The notes: a model not told the origin generated them from the letters alone. DNA of 64,000 nucleotides from JAEUIE01 sp047602475 (GCA_047602475.1 JASGHE010000001.1:62001-126000); one strand, 5' to 3'. Numbered from the stretch's first letter, positions 33,619-43,171 are shown. A program made the numbers and translations.

Positions 33619-35155
33619 GTCGAGGCATCAACGCTAGATATAGTCAAAATCGGCCTTTCTTGCTTTAGAGGGATGTGTGTTCAAAACATTCCACCTGGCA
33701 AGGAGGCCGATGCGATGTACTCTACCCGTTCCGGCATCGACTGTGAAGTGAGGAAGTTGCGACAAAGTTTTGCGTTGTCCGAGGGGTTGCCATTCACCTC
33801 GCTGCTGACGCCGGAGTTGTTGAAGGACGTTGTCGAGTTGCGTCAGCAACGGATCGAGCCGACTTACCCTTCGTTGACCACCCTGAGTTTGTTTCTGTCA
33901 CAAGTGCTCGACGAAGATCAATCGTGTCGCCAGGCGGTGGCGCGGCTGCTGGCGGAGCTTGCCTCACGTCAGTTGCCTGCCTGCGGCGCAGGCACCGGCG
34001 GCTACTGCAAAGCGCAAGCGCGCTTGAGCGAAGCAGTTCTCCAGAAGTTGGCACGGCACACCGGTCGACAACTTCACCAGGCGACCGAGCCCTCGTGGCA
34101 ATGGCGGGGCCGCTCGGTCAAAGTGGGTGATGGCAGCACGGTGCTGCTGGCAGACACGCCGGAGAATCAGCGCGAGTATCCTCAGCCCGATAGTCAGAAG
34201 CCGGGTCTGGGATATCCCATCATTCGCTTCGTCGTACTCTTTTGCCTGGCGACGGGAGCGGTGCTGGATGTCGCCCTGGCACCTTACTTCGGCAAGGGTA
34301 CCGGCGAGTTGTCGCTCTTTCGCCAGATGCTGGAGAGCTTCTCGTCGGGTGAGGTTTTCCTAGCAGACAGGCTGTTTTGCAGCTATTTCGAGCTGGTCTT
34401 GTTGCAAGAGCGAGGTGTCGATGCGGTGGTGCGCTGTCATCAAAGTCGACCGGTCGACTTTCGTCAGGGCAAACGATTGGGACATCAGGATCATATCGTC
34501 GTCTGGAAGAAACCTCAGCGTCCCGTTTGGATGGAGCAGGCTCAGTATGATGCCATGCCCGACACGCTTACGGTGCGACAGGTCGAAGTACCGGTCACGA
34601 AGAAGGGCTTTCGCACCGAACGACTGGTGATCATCACCACCTTGCTTGATGCCCAGGAGATCACGGTGACTGACTTGGGCGACTTGTACCGCTGTCGCTG
34701 GCAGGCGGAGTTGTCGCTGCGTTCGCTCAAATGTTCGATGCAGATGAAGGATCTGCGCAGCCGTTCGCCCGCCATGGCACGCAAAGAGTTGTGGGTGTAT
34801 CTCTTGGCCTACAACCTGCTCCGCGCCTTGATCGTTCAGGCCGCTCAACGGGCACAGAGGAAGCCGCGGCAGATCAGCTTCAAAGGTACTGTGCAAATCC
34901 TCCGTGCCTTCCAAGATTATCTCCGCTTCGCCAAGCCAGAGACGGTGACGAAGTTGTACGATGCCATCTTGGATGCGATCGCTTGCCATGTCGTCGATAA
35001 CCGCCCTGATCGACACGAGCCACGCGCCCTGAAAAAGAAACACACCCGTTACCCGCTCCTGCGACTGCCTCGTGCTCAAGCACGGCGACTTGCCCTGAAA
35101 AACAGGGGAATGTAATCTCAGGAAGCGACATTCGGCAGTATGCCTGGGCTTCTTT
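33575..35155. mobile_element. IS4-family insertion sequence with 36-bp inverted repeats
   Basis: About 1581 bases. The left end (33575-33610) begins AAAGAAGCCCAGGCA and the right end (35120-35155) is its reverse complement with three mismatches in the centre (GTATGCC against TACTGCC). A single transposase gene lies between, with its stop 4 bases from the right repeat. No clear target-site duplication is visible (CAAC left, CAAT right). It sits between the deacetylase gene and metK, whose 3' end is 21 bases from the right end, so no gene is interrupted. Confidence 0.85.
33715..35115 (+). CDS. IS4-family DDE transposase
   Basis: 466 residues from ATG 33715, preceded by AAGGAGG 8 bases upstream; an ATG at 33673 lies in frame but has no ribosome site. 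The first two acidic residues are in KVGDGSTVLLADT and EVFLADRLFCS. The third lies in YRCRWQAELSLRSLK, an exact Y-x2-R-x3-E-x6-K signature of the IS4 family. N-terminal helical domain and no interruptions, so it looks intact and potentially active. Confidence 0.92.
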   Translation: MYSTRSGIDCEVRKLRQSFALSEGLPFTSLLTPELLKDVVELRQQRIEPTYPSLTTLSLFLSQVLDEDQSCRQAVARLLAELASRQLPACGAGTGGYCKAQARLSEAVLQKLARHTGRQLHQATEPSWQWRGRSVKVGDGSTVLLADTPENQREYPQPDSQKPGLGYPIIRFVVLFCLATGAVLDVALAPYFGKGTGELSLFRQMLESFSSGEVFLADRLFCSYFELVLLQERGVDAVVRCHQSRPVDFRQGKRLGHQDHIVVWKKPQRPVWMEQAQYDAMPDTLTVRQVEVPVTKKGFRTERLVIITTLLDAQEITVTDLGDLYRCRWQAELSLRSLKCSMQMKDLRSRSPAMARKELWVYLLAYNLLRALIVQAAQRAQRKPRQISFKGTVQILRAFQDYLRFAKPETVTKLYDAILDAIACHVVDNRPDRHEPRALKKKHTRYPLLRLPRAQARRLALKNRGM

Positions 35156-35175
35156 CAATTACAACGGAGAATAAA

Positions 35176-36363
35176 CTATACCTTCGCCGCCTTGGCCAGC
35201 GTTTCAGCCTTGTCGGTCTTTTCCCAGGTGAACTCTGGATTCTCTCGACCGAAGTGGCCATGAGCTGCAGTAGCCTTGTAGATGGGCCGACGCAGTTGCA
35301 GGGTTTCAATGATTCCCTTGGGAGTCAATTGGAAGTGATCACGAATCAGTTTGATCAGCGATTCATCGGTCAAGCCCTTGGCAACCGTTCCTAAGGTGCT
35401 CACCCAGATTGAAAGCGGATCAGGATAACCGATCGCATAGGACAACTGCACTTCGCACTGCTTGGCCAGCTTGGCCGCTACGATGTTCTTGGCAATGTAA
35501 CGAGCCATGTAGGCTGCGGAACGATCCACCTTAGTGGGATCCTTGCCGCTGAAGGCCCCGCCGCCATGCCGGCCACGACCGCCATAGGTATCGACGATGA
35601 TCTTGCGACCCGTCAGTCCGCAGTCGCCGTGAGGGCCGCCTTCCAGGAAGATACCAGTCGGGTTGATGTGGAAGATGATCTTGTCGTGAACCAGATCAGG
35701 ACGTTCAGCTTTGAGCGTAGGCAGTACCAGCTTGTTGATGATCTCTTCACGAGCCGCTGCTGAGAACTTCTTGCTGCTATCAATGGCTGATTCATCGTGC
35801 TGAGTTGAGAACACTACTGTATGAATACGTGCCGGGGAGCCATCGGAGTTATATTCCACCGTTACCTGGCTCTTGGCATCAGGCCGCAGGAACTTGATCT
35901 TGCCTTCACGCCGCATCGTGGCGTGATTCTCAACCAGCCGATGTGACAGATAGATAGGCAGTGGCATCAGCGACTTGGTTTCGTCGCAGGCGAAGCCAAA
36001 CATCATGCCCTGATCGCCGGCGCCACCGGTATCCACGCCGACGGATATATCGGGTGACTGGGAATGGATCAGGTTGATGACCTGCACTGTGTCGGCGGCG
36101 AAGCCGATCTTGTGGTCGTTGTAACCGATCTCTTTGATCGTGTCCCGGACGATCTTGTCGACGTTCGTTCGATTCAGCGGCGCCTTGGTGGTAATTTCGC
36201 CGGCAACGGTACAGTGATCGGTGGTCACCAGCGTTTCACAGGCAACCCGGCTCATGGGGTCGTGCTTCAAGCAGAAGTCGAGAATGGCATCGCTAACTTG
36301 ATCTGCCACCTTGTCCGGGTGGCCCATACTGACCGATTCACTGGTAAAGAGAAAATTCGACAC
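35176..36363 (-). CDS. metK: S-adenosylmethionine synthetase
   Basis: 395 residues. Makes SAM from ATP and methionine. Start is GTG 36363 with GGAGG 14 bases upstream. Motifs: MGHPDKVADQVSDAILDFCL, DTGGAGDQGMMFGFACDET, and the signature GGRGRHGGGAFSGKDPTKVD. Full length and unbroken. Its stop is 21 bases from the right end of the IS element, so the IS may affect the end of its transcript but not the protein. Confidence 0.97.
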   Translation of the reverse strand: MSNFLFTSESVSMGHPDKVADQVSDAILDFCLKHDPMSRVACETLVTTDHCTVAGEITTKAPLNRTNVDKIVRDTIKEIGYNDHKIGFAADTVQVINLIHSQSPDISVGVDTGGAGDQGMMFGFACDETKSLMPLPIYLSHRLVENHATMRREGKIKFLRPDAKSQVTVEYNSDGSPARIHTVVFSTQHDESAIDSSKKFSAAAREEIINKLVLPTLKAERPDLVHDKIIFHINPTGIFLEGGPHGDCGLTGRKIIVDTYGGRGRHGGGAFSGKDPTKVDRSAAYMARYIAKNIVAAKLAKQCEVQLSYAIGYPDPLSIWVSTLGTVAKGLTDESLIKLIRDHFQLTPKGIIETLQLRRPIYKATAAHGHFGRENPEFTWEKTDKAETLAKAAKV

Positions 36364-36455
36364 CTAACACTACCTCCGGAGGTCATAACTGGATGCTGGT
36401 CAAGGAGAGATAGAACAAGACAGCACTAGGGCAGCCCTGCTGCTTTCAAGTGGGA

Positions 36456-36484
36456 ATTATAGGAATCATAGTTCATGTTGTTAG
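36456..36484 (-). promoter_or_regulatory. Candidate sigma-70-type promoter for metK
   Basis: On the minus strand CTAACA and a consensus TATAAT are separated by 17 bases, about 95 bases before the metK start. Sequence-only inference; the -35 is four of six to consensus. The 206-base gap to the GT39 gene contains nothing else recognised, and no SAM riboswitch fold was found by eye. Confidence 0.35.
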
Positions 36485-36569
36485 AGTTCGGGGCAGAAAG
36501 CCACAGGGAAACGAGTCCTGCCAAGAAGGAAGATGCCTGGCTGAAAACCTGTCGTGGACAATGGCATGA

Positions 36570-38153
36570 TCAATGTCGGATGTGTTCCTGCCACTTTTCC
36601 CCAAAACCAGTGGGTTTTAGCTTCCTGGCAACCGTCACATTCCACTCTGCGATGACCAGCCCATGTTGTTTGGCTTGCACCAACTGTGTTGGCTCGATCT
36701 TCTCAAACGCGGCCTTCACTTCGGCTGAAATATCCCCCACGATAATGGCATCCTGTCCGATGAACTTCTCTGGATCGTGCAACGGATTAGGCCCCCAGAA
36801 GTCGTACTGACTTTGTCTACTACCGGTGACCGGGCCTAGACAATAGACAGTTGGCTGATCAGGCAAATGAAAAGCGAGCGCCCCGGTGTAACTCCAGTTG
36901 GAGCCTAGCAGCATGATGGGACCAGTCTGTGCTTTGCGAAGATCATCAACCTTAGCCCCAAGTGTAGTCCAACCCTTGAGCCGACAAGTCGCATCCCATT
37001 TGCGTGGCGTTACATTAGGGAAGAAATATGCATGAACCGGATAGAGTACATCAGCACCATGAATAAGCAGCGACAACGACAATCCAGCGACGGCAAATCC
37101 TATCGCCGTTCTTCGCCAAGCTTTGATCTGCCAGCGATCCCAGAGCATCCAGCCGGCCAGGATAAGCCCCGTGATATAAGCGATGATCGGCCAGTTCGGT
37201 TCGATGCGAACTTTGAAGCTGAATACCAGACAGATCAAAAGCATTGGCAATGCCAGGCAGACCAGGAACATCTGCTGTGCGTGGAACGATCCCTTCCAAT
37301 ATGATCGCAGCACCTGCACAAAACCGATGATCATCAGCACGAACCAGAACCCCATCATGATGCCAGCCTGAGTGCCGACAAACTCCAGGGGTCCGATCCA
37401 GCGTAACGATGATTCGCCCTGCCCTGCTGCCTGGGTGCCTACATGCAGAAAGGTTACCCAGTTGTGCTGAGCGTTCCACCACAGGATCGGCCCGCCGCCA
37501 AGGATGCCTCCGATGCAGCTCATCACCCAGAAGCCTGGACGTAACAGTTCTTTCCGATGATCAGGACTGAGCAACAGAAAGAGACCAAGCGAGGGAACGA
37601 AGAGTGCCATATTATGCTTGGCCAGCACTCCCACAGCAACGATCAACCCCAGCAGGCACCACCAGAAGATATTCTTCCTTTCATTGGAAAAGAGAATGAT
37701 GTGTGCAACCAGCACTGCCCAAGTCCAGGCACAGGTATACGGAGCATCAATCGTCATGAGCAACCCGCCCACATGCAGGAACGGCAAGGTGTGTGCAGCC
37801 AGGACTGCCACTAACCCGAGAGGAGCACTCCGGAAGATACGATAGACGAGGAGATAAATGCCCAACACTGTCAGGAAGTTGCAGATCACCGCCGGCAGTC
37901 TTACCGCAGGCATCGCATCCGCGCCCCACACCCAGCACGAGGCGCGAATCAGCCAGGCGACCAGCGGTCCTTTGCTGTAATAACACCAGTCGAGGTGCCT
38001 CGACCAATCCCAGTAATGAGCTTCATCGCTGGCCAGACTGAACTCAGTGGTTGAACAGAGAAACCAGATCCTTAATGCAGCTACTGCTGACAGAATCAAC
38101 AGTACCAGGATATGTATGGGCCAAGGCGACCGCGTTGCAACCGAAGGGCGCAC
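36570..38153 (-). CDS. Glycosyltransferase family 39-like (ArnT/PMT type) membrane protein
   Basis: 527 residues with about eleven hydrophobic helices. SLASDEAHYWDWSRHLDWC and YYSKGPLVAWLIRASCWVWG give the DE motif and first loop of lipid-linked-sugar transferases (ArnT/PMT_2 type), which move a sugar from a polyprenyl carrier to lipid A or protein on the outer face of the inner membrane. The C-terminal soluble portion includes DAIIVGDISAEVKAAFE. No pathway partner is adjacent. Sugar and acceptor are not predictable. Confidence 0.8.
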   Translation of the reverse strand: MRPSVATRSPWPIHILVLLILSAVAALRIWFLCSTTEFSLASDEAHYWDWSRHLDWCYYSKGPLVAWLIRASCWVWGADAMPAVRLPAVICNFLTVLGIYLLVYRIFRSAPLGLVAVLAAHTLPFLHVGGLLMTIDAPYTCAWTWAVLVAHIILFSNERKNIFWWCLLGLIVAVGVLAKHNMALFVPSLGLFLLLSPDHRKELLRPGFWVMSCIGGILGGGPILWWNAQHNWVTFLHVGTQAAGQGESSLRWIGPLEFVGTQAGIMMGFWFVLMIIGFVQVLRSYWKGSFHAQQMFLVCLALPMLLICLVFSFKVRIEPNWPIIAYITGLILAGWMLWDRWQIKAWRRTAIGFAVAGLSLSLLIHGADVLYPVHAYFFPNVTPRKWDATCRLKGWTTLGAKVDDLRKAQTGPIMLLGSNWSYTGALAFHLPDQPTVYCLGPVTGSRQSQYDFWGPNPLHDPEKFIGQDAIIVGDISAEVKAAFEKIEPTQLVQAKQHGLVIAEWNVTVARKLKPTGFGEKWQEHIRH

Positions 38154-38251
38154 GCTGAGCTATGATGGGTGAAATACTAATTCGGTTCTGGGGCGTCGTC
38201 CATGACGGCATGCGGGCATCCTTGCTGCATGTTAACTATTCGTTCGAGAAC

Positions 38252-38722
38252 CTAGCCGACGAGATCGGTAATCAGCTTAGCCAAGGCTTCCCGGGTCAAG
38301 ATGAAGGGTACTTCCTTGCGATTCGAACGCAACATCGATCCCTGGTAGCGGTGAAGCGTCGTCGTTCCCTGTCGCTGAGCCAGCAGTTCATAGTAGAGCC
38401 GTTGATCTTCGTTGGCGACCGGGCTGTCGCTGCGGAGCAACGCCTCACCACGACCGTCATCAATTTCAACGACCTTGAGCTTTTCCATCAGCCCGGTGAC
38501 CCGCTGTGACAGATCAGCAGCTTTGTCCTTGAGCGGTGACTTCGTCGCCTGTTCCGGAGATACCCGCAGCATCGACAATTGAATCGACAAGCTGTCAAGC
38601 TGATGCACGTCCATCTCAATGGTAGCAGCCACCGCGGGATTGCGCAGCAACAGACGCTGGGGGAAGGTTCCGCTAGCCTTGAGTTCGCTGAGTGTCTTCA
38701 GGAGCGAGTTAGTGTGGGACAT
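38252..38722 (-). CDS. Unknown protein downstream of spoVR
   Basis: 156 residues, not recognised. Mostly helical; RLLLRNPAVAATIEMDVHQL and LSQRVTGLMEKLKVVEIDDG are followed by a strand-rich C-terminus. It overlaps the 3' end of spoVR by 14 bases on the same strand, suggesting translational coupling and a function linked with SpoVR. No metal or nucleotide motif is visible. Confidence 0.6.
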   Translation of the reverse strand: MSHTNSLLKTLSELKASGTFPQRLLLRNPAVAATIEMDVHQLDSLSIQLSMLRVSPEQATKSPLKDKAADLSQRVTGLMEKLKVVEIDDGRGEALLRSDSPVANEDQRLYYELLAQRQGTTTLHRYQGSMLRSNRKEVPFILTREALAKLITDLVG

Positions 38723-39908
38723 CCATCTCTCCTATAGCTTTGCTGCTGTGTTCTTTGCCATCATACGATAAAAGCGTTGGCTTCTCATCAACGATCGACT
38801 CCAGATGCACCGGCCTGGCCCAGATCGCATGCAGGTTCACCAAGGTATCATTCGCATAATTGAGCTTCAGGTCAACACCTTCATGGCGATGTTGCAGCAG
38901 TAACTCCCCACGGTTCTTATAGTTAGCATCGACCACGAATATCCACGGCTTGCCGAAATTTGTCAAGTTCGCCAGCAATCGGTGCTTCACGTTGAGGAAT
39001 TCCCTCGATTCAACCACATATTGCTTGCCCTCCTCCTCATACTTGAAGGAGAAGTAGCCCTGTTCCTCAGCAAACTCCGGCGTCAGGAATGTATCAAGGA
39101 AGGTGATGTCGCTGTAGTGTTTTCGCACCTCAAATATCTTCTGCTTGCCCAGTCCCAGCTTACGATCCCAGGTCCGACGCTTGTCAGCATCATCGCACTC
39201 ATCCCATTCCTTGCCGAACTGGCCCATGTTCCAGCGGCGTTCGATATCACGGAAGAGTTCGATGCCCAGCTTGTAAGGATTGATGCGGCCACGGTAGGGA
39301 GCCATCGTACCGCAGTGGTGATCGCAGTAGTCGATCATCTCTGAAGGATGCAGCGCCTTCTGAGTCATGATGGTGCTGTGCCAGTACGAGGCCCAACCCT
39401 CGTTCATAATCTTCGTCATCCCTTGCGGTGCGAAGTAGTAAGCTTCGTCCCGAATGATGCTGAGGATGTCCCGCTGCCAGGGTTTGAGCGGAGCGTGTTC
39501 GATCAAAAACAGAAGTACATCTTTCTGCGGCCTCTCAGGGTATCGATGCTCCGCCTGCTCGCTCTTCTTCTTGAACTCCTCTGCTTCCGCTTTGAGCTTC
39601 GCGGCAGGATTCATGAACTCGTCCATATACTCTTTGCTCTGAAACCGAGTCACATGGGGCGAATCGTCCTGTTCTTCCGGTGTGAAATTGTAGCGGGAGG
39701 TATCGATACGTCGTTTGAAGGCGGTGGAGTGAACATCAATCAGATCGTCCAGCGACATGCATCGATCAATAAAAGACTCGACCGCCTCCTGGCCATACTT
39801 TTCAGCATGCTGCCTGATCCTGCTGCCATGATTGGCCATCTCGTCCATCATCTTGCGGCTGGTGTGGTCGAAGTAGGCATTGTTCTTGAAGAAGTCACAG
39901 TGGCCATA
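38709..39908 (-). CDS. SpoVR family protein, main C-terminal part (frameshifted)
   Basis: About 400 codons. MMDEMANHGSRIRQHAEKYG, LIEHAPLKPWQRDILSIIRD and YWHSTIMTQKALHPSEMIDYC are typical of SpoVR/YcgB proteins. Reading upstream from the drawn ATG (39851), the true frame reaches 39908 (YGHCDFFKNNAYF). One extra base, minus-strand C opposite 39909 (GTGCTATGG against GTGTATGG), separates it from the N-terminal part. SpoVR, DUF444 and PrkA are a conserved trio in stress and starvation responses. Confidence 0.85.
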   Translation of the reverse strand, partial: YGHCDFFKNNAYFDHTSRKMMDEMANHGSRIRQHAEKYGQEAVESFIDRCMSLDDLIDVHSTAFKRRIDTSRYNFTPEEQDDSPHVTRFQSKEYMDEFMNPAAKLKAEAEEFKKKSEQAEHRYPERPQKDVLLFLIEHAPLKPWQRDILSIIRDEAYYFAPQGMTKIMNEGWASYWHSTIMTQKALHPSEMIDYCDHHCGTMAPYRGRINPYKLGIELFRDIERRWNMGQFGKEWDECDDADKRRTWDRKLGLGKQKIFEVRKHYSDITFLDTFLTPEFAEEQGYFSFKYEEEGKQYVVESREFLNVKHRLLANLTNFGKPWIFVVDANYKNRGELLLQHRHEGVDLKLNYANDTLVNLHAIWARPVHLESIVDEKPTLLSYDGKEHSSKAIGEMDVPH

Positions 39909-40248
39909 GCACGTGAGCCATCACCAGTTTCTGATCGACAGTGTGATTACAGCGCATCAGGTAGGCGTAGCAGGGATCGTTGTTGATCACCATCTCGTAG
40001 ATTTTGGACAGACCATACTCGTAGCTCTTTTTGAGTTCTTCGTACTGCATCCCGAACGACCAGTGCGGGTAGCGGGTAGGAAAGCCGCCATAGGCTGCTA
40101 CTTCATTGAGGTTGTCCGCATCGAGTACTTCAAAAATGGTCTCGTAGAAATCGAGACCATATTCGCGGGCATAGCCTTCGATCTCGATTTGCAGTTGCCG
40201 CAGTTCGGGAGTCAGGCGGGTATCGAAGGTGGTGCCTAGCAGACTCAT
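39895..40248 (-). CDS. SpoVR family protein, N-terminal part (frameshifted)
   Basis: 117 codons: ELRQLQIEIEGYAREYGLDF and FPTRYPHWSFGMQYEELKKS, then YEMVINNDPCYAYLMRCNHT, all highly conserved in SpoVR. The frame ends at VLWPL because of a one-base insertion; VYGHC is expected. ATG 40248 fits the family start. Confidence 0.85.
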   Translation of the reverse strand: MSLLGTTFDTRLTPELRQLQIEIEGYAREYGLDFYETIFEVLDADNLNEVAAYGGFPTRYPHWSFGMQYEELKKSYEYGLSKIYEMVINNDPCYAYLMRCNHTVDQKLVMAHVLWPL

Positions 40249-40399
40249 GATGATTCCTTTGAAGAATCCGTGCTACCTTCATTCTACGCTGAGTCAAGCG
40301 TTCAAAAGTGTCTCAACAGGATACCCGCAAGCTATTTACCAGAGCAACCTCAATAACGGGGAGTTGCTGTGAATCATTGCAAGGCCGGCTTAGTGAAGT

Positions 40400-41140
40400 C
40401 TAACCAGACAGTAGCTCGCTTGAATGTTCAGCATCCTGATGCAAACGGTACTTGAACACTCTCGCCAGCAGAAAAGCGACCATCGCCCACGCTGCTCCGG
40501 CCAGCCAACCTGCAAGGACATCGCTCGGATGATGCACGCCGAGATAAACCCGACTACACCCAATAAGCAGCGTCAAAAGTATCGCCAGGCTGAGCCAAAA
40601 GATTTTCACAGAACGTCTTTTGGAGTTCCCCGCCAGTAGCGCTCCCAGCGTCAAATAGATCACAGCAGACATCTTGGCATGGCCACTGGGAAAGCTATAG
40701 GAACTCTCGACCACCAGGTGTGGCACAATGGTGGGACGTGGGCGTGCATAAGTATCCTTGGTCCATTCCATGAGGGCCCAGCCAAGCAAACTTGTGACCA
40801 GAAGAAATATCCCTGTTCGCCAGCGACTTTGCAGGAAGTAGTACATGGAAACGGTAACAACCAGCAATGTCAGCACCGTGCCACTGCCCAAAGCAGTAAA
40901 ATCCCGGACAGCACCCACGAACCTGGGCGAACCTCGCGGGTTGAGTTCAGGGGTATCGTCACGACAAAGGCGAAGTAACTCGTAGTCGATGCGGTCCGTG
41001 GTACCAGCATCAATCCAGTTGGCGATTTGGCGAAAGAGCAGAACGAAAAGTAGGATGGCCAGGAAGGAGAGGAGTAACTGAAAGTCGACTCGATTGAACA
41101 ATCGATAGAGACCAGCCTTTTGATCATTTGTAGAACTCAT
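40400..41140 (-). CDS. PAP2-family membrane phosphatase
   Basis: 246 residues, about six helices. The three phosphatase motifs are KDTYARPRP (C1), PSGHAK (C2, after SYSF) and SRVYLGVHHPSDV (C3). These enzymes dephosphorylate lipid phosphates such as phosphatidic acid or undecaprenyl pyrophosphate at the outer face of the membrane. On the same strand as, and between, spoVR and DUF444. Confidence 0.88.
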   Translation of the reverse strand: MSSTNDQKAGLYRLFNRVDFQLLLSFLAILLFVLLFRQIANWIDAGTTDRIDYELLRLCRDDTPELNPRGSPRFVGAVRDFTALGSGTVLTLLVVTVSMYYFLQSRWRTGIFLLVTSLLGWALMEWTKDTYARPRPTIVPHLVVESSYSFPSGHAKMSAVIYLTLGALLAGNSKRRSVKIFWLSLAILLTLLIGCSRVYLGVHHPSDVLAGWLAGAAWAMVAFLLARVFKYRLHQDAEHSSELLSG

Positions 41141-41163
41141 TGATCTATCTCAACCTGCTTTTC

Positions 41164-41520
41164 CTAGCTTTGAATCTCTTGATGATCCTTTACCGGCTCT
41201 ATTTTGGCAACAGCCTTTCTGGCCTCGCCATTCTTGCTGATCAAAGAAAAGACACCAAGCACTGTTCCTATTGCAAGTTGAACAACTGCCCATATCCATG
41301 CCCAGTTAACATGCCAACCATCATCATACGGGCCCGGATCACGAACATAGATAAAGGCATACCCGCCAACGAAGCCCAATCCACAAGTGAGTACTGCGAT
41401 AAACACGGCACGAAGAAGTCGATCAACCGCTTCTTTGCTTGGCATCATCCAGCAAACGACTCCGTAACCTATTATCCCTGGCATGAAGACAGCTAGTAGC
41501 CCGGTAAGTGCTAACAACAT
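41164..41520 (-). CDS. Small membrane protein of unknown function
   Basis: 118 residues with three hydrophobic helices (LALTGLLAVFMPGIIGYGVV, LLRAVFIAVLTCGLGFVGGY, WIWAVVQLAIGTVLGVFSL) and a charged tail. No family is recognised. It precedes the PAP2 gene by 23 bases on the same strand, so cotranscription is likely. Confidence 0.55.
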   Translation of the reverse strand: MLLALTGLLAVFMPGIIGYGVVCWMMPSKEAVDRLLRAVFIAVLTCGLGFVGGYAFIYVRDPGPYDDGWHVNWAWIWAVVQLAIGTVLGVFSLISKNGEARKAVAKIEPVKDHQEIQS

Positions 41521-41547
41521 CGTTGATTCCTTTCCGATTGAAGTAAC

Positions 41548-41817
41548 TCAACGACTGGGTTTATAGATTGGCCATACGTGCTGAATAACTGCTGTTCTTT
41601 CTCGATCCCGATATTCAATGGAAAAGTAAAGGCACAACGGTTCGACAATTAAAATACGTTCGCTAGCTCGGGAACGCGATTCACCAGCCTGCTCTGCCCC
41701 TTGTGACAACTGTCGTTCAATCACTTTGATGGCAGCATTGATTTCTATTGGCTTGAGTTTCAACCACAGCTTCGAAAGTTCCTCTAATGCATCTTCTTCC
41801 CAGAGGACCTTGTACAT
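41548..41817 (-). CDS. ParE/RelE-type toxin
   Basis: 89 residues with the small RelE/ParE fold: YKVLWEEDALEELSKLWLKL at the N-terminus and a C-terminal strand cluster (ERILIVEPLCLYFSIEYRDR, VIQHVWPIYKP). Its start codon shares one base with the stop of the upstream antitoxin gene (TAATG). RelE-like members cleave mRNA on the ribosome; ParE-like members inhibit gyrase; which applies is not decidable here. Confidence 0.78.
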   Translation of the reverse strand: MYKVLWEEDALEELSKLWLKLKPIEINAAIKVIERQLSQGAEQAGESRSRASERILIVEPLCLYFSIEYRDRERTAVIQHVWPIYKPSR

Positions 41818-42041
41818 TACAAACTCTCCAAATGCTTTAGCACCTCTTCCGTTGTGTACCGTCTGCCGGGGTTATTGATTCGCCGTCGAAGCTCTTCTTC
41901 CGATATCTGAGGTTCCAGTTGTCTGGCTGTGGATGGCCCCATGACACCAATGACATTTCCTTGCTCGTCACAAAGAACGGTTGTCTCTTTGATTCCGCCG
42001 AGCTTGTTGATCGTTTCCTGGTCGAGAATGATCTTTGACAT
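41817..42041 (-). CDS. Antitoxin of the ParE/RelE-type pair
   Basis: 74 residues. Beta-rich N-terminus (KIILDQETINKLGGIKETTV, LCDEQGNVIGVMGP) and a charged helical C-terminus (EEELRRRINNPGRRYTTEEV) that would wrap the toxin, as in small planctomycete and cyanobacterial antitoxins. It overlaps the toxin gene by one base, and follows DUF444 by 26 bases within the stress operon. Confidence 0.7.
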   Translation of the reverse strand: MSKIILDQETINKLGGIKETTVLCDEQGNVIGVMGPSTARQLEPQISEEELRRRINNPGRRYTTEEVLKHLESL

Positions 42042-42067
42042 CGTTATTCCTCCACGGGCATTCTACC

Positions 42068-43171
42068 CTACCGCCCCGTCCCCAACAACAACTTGATGCT
42101 CTTCAAGATCGCCTCTTTATCAGGCACCTTGGTCGCCACCACATTCTTGTGATCTTCCAACAATCCTTCAATGTGATCCATGAACTCGCCGGAGCCATAC
42201 GGGCTTTCAACCTGGGCGTAGCCGAAGAGATTGAGCTTGGGCAACAGTCGATCTTTGAGGATAGCCAGGCACTTGTCATTGTCATCGCCCCAGTTATCGC
42301 CATCGGAGAAATGGAAAGCGTAGACGTTCCATTCGCTGGGCGGGTACTTCTTGGTAATGATCTTGTCCGCCAGGTCGTAGGCGGTGCTGATCTTGGTGCC
42401 GCCACTCTCCCGGGTGTGGTAGAAAGTATGCTCGTCCACTTCTTTGGCTGCCGCATCGTGGATGATATAAACCCGTTCGATGCCTTTGTAATGAGCACGT
42501 ATCCACGTATCGATCCAGAAAGCCTGGATGCGAACGATCTCCTTCTGCTGATCCGTCATGCTGCCGGAGACATCCATCATGTAGACCAGGCATGCCACGC
42601 TCTGGGGCAGGTTCACCGGCTTGGCTGATCGGAACTGCTTATCTACCTTGATCGGAATGATCTTGGGATCAACGGGGTTATACGATCCGCTGCTGATCTC
42701 ACGCTGCAACGCCTTCTTGTATGTTCGTTTGAAATGCCGTAGCGACTCCGGCCCTACCGGACGGATGCCTGAGTACTTGTCGCTGGTGGTGACGATATTC
42801 TTCTTGCCCTTCGGCTCGATGCGAGGCAAAGCCAACTCTTCGCCAAGAATGCCCGCCAATTCTTCGAGCGACATCTCCACTTCAAGGATGTGCCCACCCG
42901 GGCTGTCGCCGGCTTGATTCCCATCTCCATCCTGATCTGGCGAACTCAAAGGCTGGCCAGGCTGCCCCGGCCCCTGCCCAACCCCGCCAGAACCCTTGGA
43001 ACCAAAACGGAACTGGGGTATTTCAATCTGGGGCAACGGTATACTGACGAGGTCTTTGCCCTTCTTGCCGATCATCTCGCCGCGCGTGATGTACTTGCCG
43101 AGGTTGGATTTGACCTTCCCCCGGACAATCTTGCGGAAGCGCTGCACATCATGATCGATCTTCTGGCTCAT
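42068..43171 (-). CDS. DUF444 (YeaH/YhbH) family protein
   Basis: 367 residues. DHDVQRFRKIVRGKVKSNLG and the basic IEPKGKKNIVTTSDKYSGIR fit DUF444; the C-terminal half has a von Willebrand A-like fold with MDVSGSM (MIDAS-type metal site). The family works with PrkA and SpoVR in starvation and stress responses; PrkA is encoded 11 bases upstream on the same strand. Its N-terminal third has a disordered Gly/Gln/Pro segment (about 58-85). Confidence 0.9.
   Translation of the reverse strand: MSQKIDHDVQRFRKIVRGKVKSNLGKYITRGEMIGKKGKDLVSIPLPQIEIPQFRFGSKGSGGVGQGPGQPGQPLSSPDQDGDGNQAGDSPGGHILEVEMSLEELAGILGEELALPRIEPKGKKNIVTTSDKYSGIRPVGPESLRHFKRTYKKALQREISSGSYNPVDPKIIPIKVDKQFRSAKPVNLPQSVACLVYMMDVSGSMTDQQKEIVRIQAFWIDTWIRAHYKGIERVYIIHDAAAKEVDEHTFYHTRESGGTKISTAYDLADKIITKKYPPSEWNVYAFHFSDGDNWGDDNDKCLAILKDRLLPKLNLFGYAQVESPYGSGEFMDHIEGLLEDHKNVVATKVPDKEAILKSIKLLLGTGR

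Noticed and set aside
36364..36569. SAM riboswitch upstream of metK
   Set aside because: I looked for the conserved SAM-I/II-type cores and found none; only a candidate promoter is reported.
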